From Candidatus Heimdallarchaeota archaeon (GTDB lineage Archaea; Asgardarchaeota; Heimdallarchaeia; Heimdallarchaeales; Heimdallarchaeaceae): DNA of 34,972 bases. The notes under the pieces were generated by a model. The model saw only the letters and a program-made list of their open reading frames with translations, made no database searches and had not been told where the DNA came from. Shown piece after piece: positions 15,939 to 24,430 of this stretch. Positions within the stretch are counted from its first letter, which is position 1. Each line of letters starts with the position of its first letter. The position numbers and the translations under genes are program-made. The stretch is taken from positions 1 through 34,972 of the forward strand of contig JABCTC010000036.1 in assembly GCA_018238545.1 (NCBI GenBank), read 5' to 3'.

Positions 15939-16955
15939 ATGAGAGTTTATTTATCAAAAGCAATTAGAATTAAAGGGAAGGAGTGGAATATCGCTTGTGA
16001 TAGTACAAATTCGAAATATTACTCTCTAGTTTTTTATAGTCATGCACATTCAGATCATGTCCCAAGAAAGTTACCAGCAACTGACATAATAAGCTCATCA
16101 GAAACTAAATCGTTATTAAAAAATTTCACATCAAATTTTTCAGAAGGACGATTCTTTGAAAATTACAAAATAGGTGAAACAAATTTCACACAGAATTCAG
16201 CTGGTCATATTGTTGGTTCTACAGCACTAAAAATAGAATCAAATGAAGGCACTTTAATTTATACTGGTGATGTTTCGATTAGAAATAAAGGGTTCATTGA
16301 GCCTTTTAAGCCTGAAAAATGTGATACGTTAATTATTGAAAGTACATTTGGTTTATCACAATATGAGTTTCCTGAATATGGTCCATTGATTAGAGAGACT
16401 CAAGATTCAATATCTGAGAATCTAGCTAATAACACACCGGTCGTCTTAATGGGTTATGCTCTAGGGAAAGCTCAGATGTTGTATCATGCTTTTTCTCATC
16501 TGTCAGAAAATATAATATTACATGGAACTAACTATAAAATCAATACTTTACTCAAGTCTGAAGGTATTGAAGGAGCTGTTGATTGTGTTTCCTATCAACA
16601 AGCAAAGGAGAAAGGTTTGATGGAAAAAGAAAGGAATTGGATACTATTTGCACCATTAAAATCTGGCAGAGATGATTTTTATTCCTACTTGAGAAATAAA
16701 TTTGGTGCAGTTCTCTATGCATTTAGTGGATGGTGTATATCATCTAATTACAAATACAGAATGAATGTTGATTACAGTATTCCCATAAGTGATCATGCTG
16801 ATTTCTCTGAACTTATCGAAATATGTGAATCTTGTAATCCTGACAAAATATATACAATCTATGGTCCAAATGTGGAATTTGCTGCTGAATTAAGACGTCG
16901 TGGATTTAATGCTGATCCATTGTCGAAGCAGACCTTACTGGACTCTTACTTCTAA
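15939..16955 (+). CDS. Metallo-beta-lactamase/beta-CASP-type nuclease (SNM1/Ysh1-like)
   Basis: The 338-aa protein has the metallo-beta-lactamase zinc site: SHAHSDHV (about 33-40), SAGHIVGST (about 87-95), YTGDVS (about 108-113) and a late histidine in ISDHADF (about 285-291). IESTFG (about 131-136) and the later YALGKAQ resemble the DNA/RNA-processing branch: archaeal exonuclease-like proteins, SNM1/Artemis and the CPSF-73 relatives. It lacks the KH domain and the extra length of archaeal aCPSF1. The reaction is probably hydrolytic cleavage of RNA or DNA phosphodiesters; polarity and substrate cannot be read. It has its own TATA box and follows the proteasome operon. It converges on the next gene with only 1 nt between stops. 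Confidence 0.82.
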   Translation: MRVYLSKAIRIKGKEWNIACDSTNSKYYSLVFYSHAHSDHVPRKLPATDIISSSETKSLLKNFTSNFSEGRFFENYKIGETNFTQNSAGHIVGSTALKIESNEGTLIYTGDVSIRNKGFIEPFKPEKCDTLIIESTFGLSQYEFPEYGPLIRETQDSISENLANNTPVVLMGYALGKAQMLYHAFSHLSENIILHGTNYKINTLLKSEGIEGAVDCVSYQQAKEKGLMEKERNWILFAPLKSGRDDFYSYLRNKFGAVLYAFSGWCISSNYKYRMNVDYSIPISDHADFSELIEICESCNPDKIYTIYGPNVEFAAELRRRGFNADPLSKQTLLDSYF

Positions 16956-16956
16956 G

Positions 16957-17325
16957 TTAGCAACCAATAATCAAATCTTCAATTTGTGTTTCTTTGTAAA
17001 GGATTTCATTAAGATGAACTACCTGTATCGGAATGTTTCTCCTTGCTAAGAAATCACGTGCATTCCCACTAATTGCATTGCACACTAAAATCAGTTTTTT
17101 AAGATTGAAGGAATTAATTAATTGTTCAAGCTGAAGTAATTTGTTTGTAGGAATACTTCTTCTCCAATTCATAGTTACAATGCCTATTTGAGGACCTTGA
17201 AGATAAAAATCTAAGATATATTTTGTTCGTCCTAACTTGTAAGTAACGTTTTCTTTTACTTTGAAATTTCTTTGAGACAGTTCTTGTTTAAGAACTATAT
17301 TTACAATGGACTCTTGTTCATTCAT
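16957..17325 (-). CDS. Hypothetical protein; possible degenerate PD-(D/E)xK nuclease-like fold
   Basis: The 122-aa soluble protein is not recognised with confidence. The pattern is an N-terminal helix (QESIVNIVLKQELSQ), two strands around LGRTKYILDFYLQGPQIGIVTMNW, a helix with SIPTNKLLQLEQLINS and a strand LKKLILVCNA. This is reminiscent of small restriction-endonuclease-like proteins, where D (ILDFY) is followed by an ExK/QxK strand. Here the second motif reads GIVTMNW, without the expected acidic residue and lysine, so catalysis would be lost or the resemblance is false. A short helix and strand with RNIPIQVVHLNEIL follow, as in that family. It ends 1 nt from the convergent nuclease-like gene. 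Confidence 0.55.
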   Translation of the reverse strand: MNEQESIVNIVLKQELSQRNFKVKENVTYKLGRTKYILDFYLQGPQIGIVTMNWRRSIPTNKLLQLEQLINSFNLKKLILVCNAISGNARDFLARRNIPIQVVHLNEILYKETQIEDLIIGC

Positions 17326-17481
17326 TAATGATGAATTATTGGATTATATTAAAAACAAACATTATTACCAACGTAATATGCTGTTAACATCACAAAAACT
17401 CTAATTCTGACAAAAATCGTGAGATGGATGAATTTCAAGCTTTTCTCATTTTGGTATAATTTTGAAAAAAAGAAAGAAAAG

Positions 17482-20028
17482 TTAACCGAATATATATTTC
17501 ATTTCTTTTCGGTTTGATAATCGTAGAAGCAATCTATCAGCAAATGAAACATGACTTTTCACCATAATCTTGGGGATATCATTGAAAACATAAATATAAT
17601 CTATGTTTTTTCTTTCTTCTTCTAATTCCTTATCTTTTATTTTGCATAGAACTTTCTCTTCATCCACTCCAATTAGTTGGCATGCAATTCCAACCTCAAT
17701 TTCTGCTTTAGTATAAAGAATAACAGATTTCCCAATCAATGTTTGCAATGTTACTGTTTGCTTAGTTATTTTATCTTTAGAAAATCTGAGAAGAACAGGA
17801 GGTAGTTCAATTAGCAAATCTTTACCTTTATAAGATATTTCTTCTATCTTGCCAGCTTTATCAACTTCAAATATAAATGAAGATTCAGAAAATGTCTTCT
17901 CTAGCTCAAAAGATTTTATTGTAGCTCCTCTATCAACTCCATCCACATAGAAGAAAATTTCATTGTCAATGTAGCTTTTAATGTACGAGACTGGTTTTCC
18001 AGTATAGTCACTAGTATAGATTTCTTCTTCATTGATCAAAGATTTAAAAGTGAAAACTGGTTTATTGCTTTTTTCTGTGGTTTTGGAGGACACTAAAAGC
18101 CCAGTTCTCCCTTTTTTAGAAATATATGTTTCATTGATTTCAGCATCATGGATTGAGAAATCAGAGACTTGAATATTTATTATATCGCCATCTTTGGTTT
18201 TGATACTCAACGAGAGAGGTCTGCAAATTAATTCGTTTATAACAACACTTTCAGCGTTTCCAATAATCAATATATCTTCTATGTGATCATATGCAATAAT
18301 ATCTCGTCCTACTATTCTGGAAACTAGTTCGTGCATTCTAGTTATTTCAAGAAATGTTTTCACGCCATCTTTTCCATAATATTCAATATATCTCGAAGAT
18401 ATTAAATTAGTGAAATCGTCTCTTTTTCTTGCAAATTTCTTTATTGTTTTACCCCTAATAAAATTTGGTAAAATAAGCCAATAAGGAAGTAAAGCACCTT
18501 TGATAGGAGATAGTTCATCATCAACCATAGCTTGTATTCTATAAGCTGATCTTGGATGAGACATGAAAATGTTTGCTATCATATCCCACCTACCCGGACG
18601 ATACACATGTCGATACAATCGGATAGCAGCTTCACCTAGGAATCTTTGTTTTTCCTCTTCTGTGAATTCCTTTCCTGTTAGTAACTGGACATTTACACCA
18701 AAATCACCAGCTACTCCTTGATAGAACCCCTCAAGTCTATACAATGCTTGAGCTAGTTCTCTACCGTATCCAGCTTTCTTTGTTTGGTTGTCTGCATCAC
18801 CTTCAAGTACTCTTACAAAGATGTAAAGGAAGGCTAAGATTCCATAGTTTATTAAGAAATATACACCAAAAGATACTTCCATATCTCGGTATGCTGAATA
18901 GTCTAAAGTTGTTGCAGGAAGCAAGAATGCTTTTTTAATGATCATCTCAGTAGCTGCAATACCTTGAAGAATAACTACGTGTAATCGCTTATTGTGAGCT
19001 AGTTCGTGTGCCACTATCCCTCTTATATCATCATCATTAAATTCCACTAAGTCTCTACAAACTATTGTTATCCTTTGATCAAACCAAGGGCCAAAAGCCA
19101 TAGCATTAAGAATGGGAGCTTCAACAAAGCCTACTTTTAATTTCTTTTTGATGCCCATTTTTACTCTTACTTCTTCTACCAAAGATAATATTCTTTCATC
19201 CTCAATTGGTTTTATCCCTAGAAGTTTTGTTAGAAGTGGTCCAGAAATAAAATACATACCAAGAGCTGCAAAAATCAACAACTCATATGGACCTAGGGAT
19301 AAGAAAACGATTCTCTCTGCATAACTGATGCTTTCAGGTCCCAGATAAAACCAAGAAAGGTTTGAAACCGTTTCTGTAGGAATCACTTCAATTTTTATTA
19401 AAATATCAATTACAATGTAAAGTGTCACATAAATTAATCCAAAGAGTACTAAATACAACACTTGAGGAGACATTAATCTACTAACTAAAACAAATTTCTT
19501 ACCAAAGAAAATCAAGGCCATTATTATGAATACGAAAATCATAATATTGTATGCCCAAGCTTTGAACAAATCGCTACCACTTCCAGTTAATAGCTCATGA
19601 ACAAAACCCCCAACAATATTATCTGTTGATTGAAAGATAGAAGAACTTTGAATATTATTAGATAACATGTCGTAAACAAAATCGCCTACCGTACCTACAA
19701 GAAAAACTAAGTAAGTTGTAAGCGAAATAATCATAAATTCTCTCCAGACTGGTGAACGCCACAATTGGAACGTTTGATATAAAGCAAGAACAAATAGACC
19801 CAACGCAATTGCCATTAACCAATCTTCAAACACTATTAACACTGCACCAAAAGTTAAAGAAATAAATGCAAGCATCAAATTTTCAGACGTAGTCCCGTGT
19901 CGAATCTTTGTGAATAATTCAGACATTAGAAAGAATAATCCTAACAAAGCAATAATTGCCCCAAGAAGGGAATTTGTACTTCTAGATAAATAATCCCAAA
20001 ATAAAACAAGAATTTCATTAAATGACAT
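17482..20028 (-). CDS. M48-family membrane zinc metalloprotease with a large C-terminal extension
   Basis: The 848-aa protein has about seven predicted membrane segments in residues 5-270 and two more near 355-405. The peptidase core carries the zinc motif HELAHNKRLH (341-350), with the third ligand in EGDAD (409-413). This is the HtpX/Ste24-like M48 plan, with the active site on the cytoplasmic face. HtpX is about 290 aa; here there is a longer N-terminal membrane part and about 320 residues after the core (from about 525) that I do not recognise, rich in beta strands. Probable role: quality control of membrane proteins. I chose ATG 20028 because a minus-strand TATA box at 20057-20066 lies about 33 nt before it. 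The in-frame ATG at 20106 lies upstream of that TATA. Confidence 0.85.
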   Translation of the reverse strand: MSFNEILVLFWDYLSRSTNSLLGAIIALLGLFFLMSELFTKIRHGTTSENLMLAFISLTFGAVLIVFEDWLMAIALGLFVLALYQTFQLWRSPVWREFMIISLTTYLVFLVGTVGDFVYDMLSNNIQSSSIFQSTDNIVGGFVHELLTGSGSDLFKAWAYNIMIFVFIIMALIFFGKKFVLVSRLMSPQVLYLVLFGLIYVTLYIVIDILIKIEVIPTETVSNLSWFYLGPESISYAERIVFLSLGPYELLIFAALGMYFISGPLLTKLLGIKPIEDERILSLVEEVRVKMGIKKKLKVGFVEAPILNAMAFGPWFDQRITIVCRDLVEFNDDDIRGIVAHELAHNKRLHVVILQGIAATEMIIKKAFLLPATTLDYSAYRDMEVSFGVYFLINYGILAFLYIFVRVLEGDADNQTKKAGYGRELAQALYRLEGFYQGVAGDFGVNVQLLTGKEFTEEEKQRFLGEAAIRLYRHVYRPGRWDMIANIFMSHPRSAYRIQAMVDDELSPIKGALLPYWLILPNFIRGKTIKKFARKRDDFTNLISSRYIEYYGKDGVKTFLEITRMHELVSRIVGRDIIAYDHIEDILIIGNAESVVINELICRPLSLSIKTKDGDIINIQVSDFSIHDAEINETYISKKGRTGLLVSSKTTEKSNKPVFTFKSLINEEEIYTSDYTGKPVSYIKSYIDNEIFFYVDGVDRGATIKSFELEKTFSESSFIFEVDKAGKIEEISYKGKDLLIELPPVLLRFSKDKITKQTVTLQTLIGKSVILYTKAEIEVGIACQLIGVDEEKVLCKIKDKELEEERKNIDYIYVFNDIPKIMVKSHVSFADRLLLRLSNRKEMKYIFG

Positions 20029-20056
20029 ACTATCATTGGCTTTGAAATATAGAACA

Positions 20057-20066
20057 ATTAAAAAGT
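20057..20066 (-). promoter_or_regulatory. TATA box for the M48 protease gene; decides its start
   Basis: On the minus strand this reads CTTTTTAATT, about 33 nt upstream of ATG 20028. It lies in the 115-nt divergent region shared with the GH20 gene, whose ATG is at 20144. Confidence 0.5.
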
Positions 20067-20143
20067 TTTGTTTTTGGAAAAATAACCTACTTGTAATGTA
20101 TTTCATTGGAAAGTTTATTATCTTTGTTAGAAAGCATATAGTA

Positions 20144-21709
20144 ATGATTCCTTATCCATTTAAAGTGGAACCTAAGGAGGGTGAATTCACCCTAAATAGT
20201 AAAACAAGAATAAGCTTTTCCCCTGATCTTGTACAAGTAGCGGACTACTTGAAAAACTTAATCAGGAGTTCAACGGGGTTCAATTTAGCTACCAATCTTG
20301 AAGCTAACAAGAAGAACGCAATTATTTTGGTTTTACATGACACATCTGAAATATTGAACTCAGAGGGATATCATTTATCAATAAATCTTGATAAGATAGC
20401 AATAAAAGCTAAAACTCATCAAGGGATATTCTATGGCATTCAAACTCTTAGACAATTATTTCCTATAGAAATTGAAAGTAGAGAATTAATTGAAGAATTA
20501 ATCTGGACTGTTCCCTGTATGTCCGTAATTGATAAACCCAGATTCAAATGGAGAGGACTTATGTTTGATGTGGGCCGTCATTTCCACAGCATTGATACAA
20601 TAAAGCGAACCATAGATTTACTAGCACTTCTGAAAATGAATGTTTTTCACTGGCACCTTACAGAAGACCAAGGTTGGCGAATTGAAATTAAAAAATACCC
20701 CAAATTAATAGAAATTGGTTCAAAAAGAGAAGATACAAAGATTGGTGGGTGGACAAGTAAAAAATTCAGGGGAAAACCACACAAAGGTCATTATACTCAG
20801 GAACAAATAAAGGAAATAGTCAATTATGCAAGTGAGAGATTCATAACTGTTATTCCCGAAATAGAGATACCGGGGCACTCATCTGCAGCTATTGCATCTT
20901 ATCCTAATCTAAGTTGTGAAAGCAAAGAAATCAAAGTTCCAACCAAGTTTGGAATCTTTAATGATATATTCTGTCCTGGGAAGGAAACTACGTTCGAATT
21001 TCTGGAGAATGTTCTAGAAGAAGTTATTAGTATATTTCCAGCAGACATAATTCACATCGGAGGAGACGAAGTTCCCAAGAAAAAATGGAAACTATGCAAA
21101 AATTGCCAGAGAAGAATGAAGGACGAAGGTTTGAAAACTGTACATGAACTTCAACACTACACTACTTCACGAATCGGGAAGTTTTTAGCAAGCAAAGGTA
21201 AAAGATTAATGGGATGGAATGAAATATTAACAGAAAACACAGATAGAAATTTCATTGCACAATGGTGGATGGGAGGTAAGAGGAATGTTAAAAAACACAT
21301 TAATGAAGGAGGAGAAGTAGTTGTTTCAAAGTTCTTCCGAGTTTACCTTGATTATAATTACATTGTAATACCATTGAAAAAAACCTATTCTTATGAACCC
21401 AATTTGAAGAAAATTGAACCTGAACAGGAAAGACAAATACTTGGTATTGAAGCACCAATATGGACAGAATGGGTTCCTGATAGAGATCGATTAGATTGGC
21501 AACTATTTCCTAGATTAGCAGCTATTTCTGAAATAGGGTGGACGATTAAGAGTAACAAAAACTACAAAAATTTCAGAGAGAGACTCATCAATTTTTCCCG
21601 AAGATTAGACTATTTGGGAGTAAAATATGCAGATTTGAAAAAAGTTGATCCTAATCCGTTGATAAGAGCTTGGAATTTTAGAAGAGCATATAAATGGCCA
21701 GAAATCTGA
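20144..21709 (+). CDS. Glycoside hydrolase family 20 beta-N-acetylhexosaminidase, cytoplasmic
   Basis: The 521-aa enzyme starts with the GH20b-type domain (about 1-130), followed by the catalytic barrel. The barrel has FKWRGLMFDVGRHFH (135-149), NVFHWHLTEDQGWRIE (166-181), VIPEIEIPGHSSAA (236-249) and the catalytic pair in HIGGDEVP (D308, E309). Then come WKLCKNCQRRMKDEG, the substrate-binding AQWWMGG, and a WTEWVPDRDRLDWQLFPRLAAISE segment near the C-terminus. It removes terminal GlcNAc or GalNAc from glycans by substrate-assisted catalysis. There is no signal peptide when the ATG at 20144 is used, which fits the divergent promoter region. Family members are mainly bacterial and eukaryotic and usually exported, so an internal archaeal enzyme is unusual. 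The physiological substrate is unknown. Confidence 0.92.
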   Translation: MIPYPFKVEPKEGEFTLNSKTRISFSPDLVQVADYLKNLIRSSTGFNLATNLEANKKNAIILVLHDTSEILNSEGYHLSINLDKIAIKAKTHQGIFYGIQTLRQLFPIEIESRELIEELIWTVPCMSVIDKPRFKWRGLMFDVGRHFHSIDTIKRTIDLLALLKMNVFHWHLTEDQGWRIEIKKYPKLIEIGSKREDTKIGGWTSKKFRGKPHKGHYTQEQIKEIVNYASERFITVIPEIEIPGHSSAAIASYPNLSCESKEIKVPTKFGIFNDIFCPGKETTFEFLENVLEEVISIFPADIIHIGGDEVPKKKWKLCKNCQRRMKDEGLKTVHELQHYTTSRIGKFLASKGKRLMGWNEILTENTDRNFIAQWWMGGKRNVKKHINEGGEVVVSKFFRVYLDYNYIVIPLKKTYSYEPNLKKIEPEQERQILGIEAPIWTEWVPDRDRLDWQLFPRLAAISEIGWTIKSNKNYKNFRERLINFSRRLDYLGVKYADLKKVDPNPLIRAWNFRRAYKWPEI

Positions 21710-21801
21710 TGAAGTAATTTGTAAATATTATATATAGTAACTTTTCACAACCTCTTCCAAAAGAAATAATAATAATATGCTAGGTACGTAGTTAGAGAAT
21801 C

Positions 21802-22506
21802 ATGTCTGATATAGAAAAGAAGATGAGTATTTTAATTGACGAAGCAAATGCAAATTACAATGCAAGTAGATTTAAGGATGCGGCTAGAACTTTTGAACAT
21901 CTTATATCGCTTGCAATTCAGAATGTTGAACCTGAGGAAGCTATCTATTTTGCTTACCGTGCTGCAGATTGTTGGAAGAAAGAAAAGAACGACATGAATA
22001 GAGTTTTAATTTTCAAAGATATGGCAAAACTAGCTTTTAACTTTTCGTCTCAGATAGCTGATAACATAGTAAAAACATCCAAAAAGCAAGAAGACAAAGC
22101 AAAGGCATTAGATGCCTCTGGAGAATGTTTGTTGTATATTGACCCTACTGTGGCTAAACAAAAACTAATTGAAAGTATCAAGATATCAAGCAAACTTGCA
22201 GAAACAGCAAAGATTGAAGAAGATAAAATAAATTTTCTACTTAACGCACTAGTATCAGCAAAGAAACTAGCTGATAAAAAACTGATTAAAGAGCTTCAAG
22301 TTCAAATTGCTAATCGACATGTGAACAACGCAGAAGCAGAGGTAAAGAAAGGATCTCCAGAAAATCTTCAAATAGCTCTTAGGGCCTTTGAAGATGCTTT
22401 AGAAATTTATAATGAACTTAAACTGAAAGAAGATATTCAAAGAATATCAAAGAAAATTAAGATATTGAAAGTAAAAGTTGCAGAATATGATCCATTTGCA
22501 ACATAA
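21802..22506 (+). CDS. All-helical TPR protein, alpha-SNAP-like in build
   Basis: The 234-aa cytoplasmic protein is predicted to be entirely helical. Antiparallel helix pairs are spaced as in TPR repeats: EANANYNASRFKDAARTFEH, EEAIYFAYRAADCWKKEKND, KAKALDASGECLLY, DPTVAKQKLIESIKISSKLA and LRAFEDALEIYNELKLKEDI. It is smaller than eukaryotic alpha-SNAP (about 295 aa). The layout of a short N-terminal TPR with aromatic-rich helices and DCWKKEKN followed by long curved helices is reminiscent of SNAP-type proteins. There is no catalytic motif. The resemblance is a structural impression only; a generic TPR adaptor is equally possible. It has its own upstream region of 92 nt with TATATATA-like sequence (about 21728-21736). 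Confidence 0.68.
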   Translation: MSDIEKKMSILIDEANANYNASRFKDAARTFEHLISLAIQNVEPEEAIYFAYRAADCWKKEKNDMNRVLIFKDMAKLAFNFSSQIADNIVKTSKKQEDKAKALDASGECLLYIDPTVAKQKLIESIKISSKLAETAKIEEDKINFLLNALVSAKKLADKKLIKELQVQIANRHVNNAEAEVKKGSPENLQIALRAFEDALEIYNELKLKEDIQRISKKIKILKVKVAEYDPFAT

Positions 22507-22604
22507 ATGAAGGAGCACATTATTTTTCTAGTTTCAAGTAAGCATTTCTGAATATGCTTAGTAAAGTAAAATTCAAAAGAGGGGCAAGTAATTATAAAAC
22601 ACAT

Positions 22605-22681
22605 GGTCCCGTAGCTCAGCTGGATAGAGCGTTTGCCTCCTAAGCAAATGGTCGGGTGTTCGAATCACCTCGGGATCGCCA
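22605..22681 (+). tRNA. tRNA-Arg(CCT), CCA encoded
   Basis: Full cloverleaf: acceptor GGTCCCG/CGGGATC, D-arm GCTC/GAGC, anticodon stem TTTGC/GCAAA with loop CTCCTAA (anticodon CCT, reading AGG), and T-arm GGGTG-TTCGAAT-CACCT. Discriminator G is followed by encoded CCA. There is no intron. It precedes tsr3 by 31 nt. Confidence 0.96.
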
Positions 22682-22712
22682 AATCTTATACCAATAAAGT
22701 TCTGTGTTTGTG

Positions 22713-23249
22713 ATGAGTTCAGGAAATAATAAACTAATTCAAGTTTCCATTTGTAATTTCCACACTTGTAACCCTAAAATATGTACAGCTCAAAGGATTA
22801 TAAGATCTAGAAAAGCAATTGAAGTTCAGATTAAGCAAATAAAATCTCAGAGTATTGTATTAACTCCCTTTTCCTTCACTGCTCTTTCAATAGAGGATCG
22901 TGAATTAGCACTTAGAAATGGATTAGTTGGAGTAGATTGTTCTTGGAATAACATAGAAGGAGGGGAAGAAGCTTTGAGTAGAGGAACAGGTAGAGCATTG
23001 CCTTTCTTAGTTGCTGCAAATCCTGTAAACTATGGAAAACCCTCGAAATTAAGCACGCTAGAGGCAATAGCTGCTGCATTGTATATTTTAGGTAACAAGA
23101 TGCAATCAAAAGAAATTTTATCCATAGTAAAATGGGGAGATGAATTCTTGAAGATAAATAAAGAATATCTTGAAAGATATGCCAAAGCTAAAAGCAGCAA
23201 AGAAGTAGTTGAAGCTCAAACAATTATAATGAATGAACTATATGATTAA
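22713..23249 (+). CDS. tsr3: Tsr3-type rRNA aminocarboxypropyltransferase (DUF367)
   Basis: The 178-aa protein carries the family's landmarks: an N-terminal CNFHTCNPKICTAQRII (about 15-30), LTPFSFTALSIEDRELA, VGVDCSWNNIEGGEEAL and the invariant LPFLVAANPVNYGKPSKLS, then LEAIAAALYILGNKMQ. Tsr3 transfers the 3-amino-3-carboxypropyl group of S-adenosylmethionine to a hypermodified pseudouridine in small-subunit rRNA during ribosome maturation. It belongs to the SPOUT-like knotted fold and is shared by archaea and eukaryotes. I used the ATG at 22713; an in-frame GTG nine bases earlier is possible. It is 31 nt downstream of tRNA-Arg(CCT) and might share its transcript. Confidence 0.93.
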   Translation: MSSGNNKLIQVSICNFHTCNPKICTAQRIIRSRKAIEVQIKQIKSQSIVLTPFSFTALSIEDRELALRNGLVGVDCSWNNIEGGEEALSRGTGRALPFLVAANPVNYGKPSKLSTLEAIAAALYILGNKMQSKEILSIVKWGDEFLKINKEYLERYAKAKSSKEVVEAQTIIMNELYD

Positions 23250-23282
23250 GGAAAATATTTACAATAAACAACTTTGAGAAGA

Positions 23283-23292
23283 AATTTTATAA
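23283..23292 (+). promoter_or_regulatory. TATA box for bshA
   Basis: AATTTTATAA is centred about 26 nt before the ATG at 23315. This favours 23315 over the in-frame ATG at 23309. Confidence 0.5.
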
Positions 23293-23314
23293 TTGTGGAA
23301 TCTATGCAATGATT

Positions 23315-24430
23315 ATGAAAATAGGCATCAATTGTTTTCCAACTGTAGGAGGGTCAGGAATAGTTGCGACCCAACTAGCTATAGAAATAGCTAAAAAAGG
23401 CTATGAAGTTCACCTTATAAGCTACGACACACCATTTTTGTTACGAACTTTTCGACATCCTAACATAACTCTTGATTTAGTAGATATTATTTCATATCCA
23501 CTTTTCAGAGACATTGGTGCCCCTTATACCATTCTTGCAGCTTCAAAACTTGTACAAATAGTTAAAAAATCAGAGATTGATTTAATGCATATTCATTATG
23601 CAATACCAGTAGGGGTCTCAGCATATTTAACTAAGCAAATTGCCAATATTCCTGTAGCGATAACAGCCCATGGATCAGATATTCACACCTTAGGAATCGA
23701 CCCTGCATACAATCCAATAATATCACATGTTTTTAATAATGTAGATGGATTGTCAACAGTATCTAATTACTTGAAAGAAGAGATGATCAGCAAGTTTTCT
23801 AGTCAGAGAGAGATTGAAGTTTTCTACAATCCAATTGATATTAATAAGTATAAGAAGATAGACACCGAGCTTTGTGATTTTAGGATTAAACACGAGAAAA
23901 ATTTTGTGCATATTTCTAACTTTAGACCAGTAAAGAGAGCTCCCTTCATTGTCGAAGCATTCGCAGAAGTTGTTAAAGAACATCCTGATTTAGGATTGAT
24001 CATGGTTGGAGAGGGACCAGAAAGAAAGAAATGTGAAGAACTAGCATATAAATTAGGAATCTCAGACCACGTGATATTCCAAGGAGTTCGTGTTGCTCTC
24101 ACAGCTATTTACAATTGTGCAACAGCTCTTCTCTCAGCAAGTACTAACGAAAGCTTCGGTTTAACTCTTGCTGAAGCTATGGCTTGTGAAGTGCCTGTCA
24201 TTGCTCCTAGAGTTGGAGGTATTCCCGAGGTTATTGATCACAATGAAAATGGGTTCATGTACGATTTGGAGGATAAAACAGCACTAATCGACTACATGAA
24301 GCAACTTCTGGATGATGAACAATTGAAACTGAAATTTGGTAGAAATGGAAGAAACAAGGTAGTAAAACAATTTGAATCGTCCAAGATTGCAGATCAATAC
24401 ATTGCTTGGTACGAAAAATTATTGGAGTAA
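23315..24430 (+). CDS. bshA: Bacillithiol glycosyltransferase BshA (UDP-GlcNAc:L-malate transferase)
   Basis: The 371-aa GT4/GT-B enzyme follows the BshA sequence plan from its first residues: MKIGINCFPTVGGSGIVATQ with the glycine-rich loop, then HPNITLDLVDIISYPLFRDIGAP, IHYAIPVGVSAYLTKQ and TAHGSDIHTLGIDPAY. VSNYLKEEM and VFYNPIDINKY close the N-lobe. The C-lobe has ISNFRPVKRAPFIVEAFAEV, MVGEGPER, and the donor-binding E-x7-E region SASTNESFGLTLAEAMACEVPV. BshA joins GlcNAc from UDP-GlcNAc to L-malate, the first step of bacillithiol synthesis. A general GT4 role cannot be excluded from motifs alone, but the match over the N-terminal 150 residues and the adjacent bshC make BshA the best call. 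It is convergent with bshC: its stop codon abuts the stop of bshC with no gap. Confidence 0.9.
   Translation: MKIGINCFPTVGGSGIVATQLAIEIAKKGYEVHLISYDTPFLLRTFRHPNITLDLVDIISYPLFRDIGAPYTILAASKLVQIVKKSEIDLMHIHYAIPVGVSAYLTKQIANIPVAITAHGSDIHTLGIDPAYNPIISHVFNNVDGLSTVSNYLKEEMISKFSSQREIEVFYNPIDINKYKKIDTELCDFRIKHEKNFVHISNFRPVKRAPFIVEAFAEVVKEHPDLGLIMVGEGPERKKCEELAYKLGISDHVIFQGVRVALTAIYNCATALLSASTNESFGLTLAEAMACEVPVIAPRVGGIPEVIDHNENGFMYDLEDKTALIDYMKQLLDDEQLKLKFGRNGRNKVVKQFESSKIADQYIAWYEKLLE

Noticed and set aside
20028..20144. Longer N-termini for both the M48 gene (ATG 20106) and the GH20 gene (ATG 20036)
   Set aside because: They would overlap each other across the divergent promoter; TATA placement and protein starts support 20028 and 20144.
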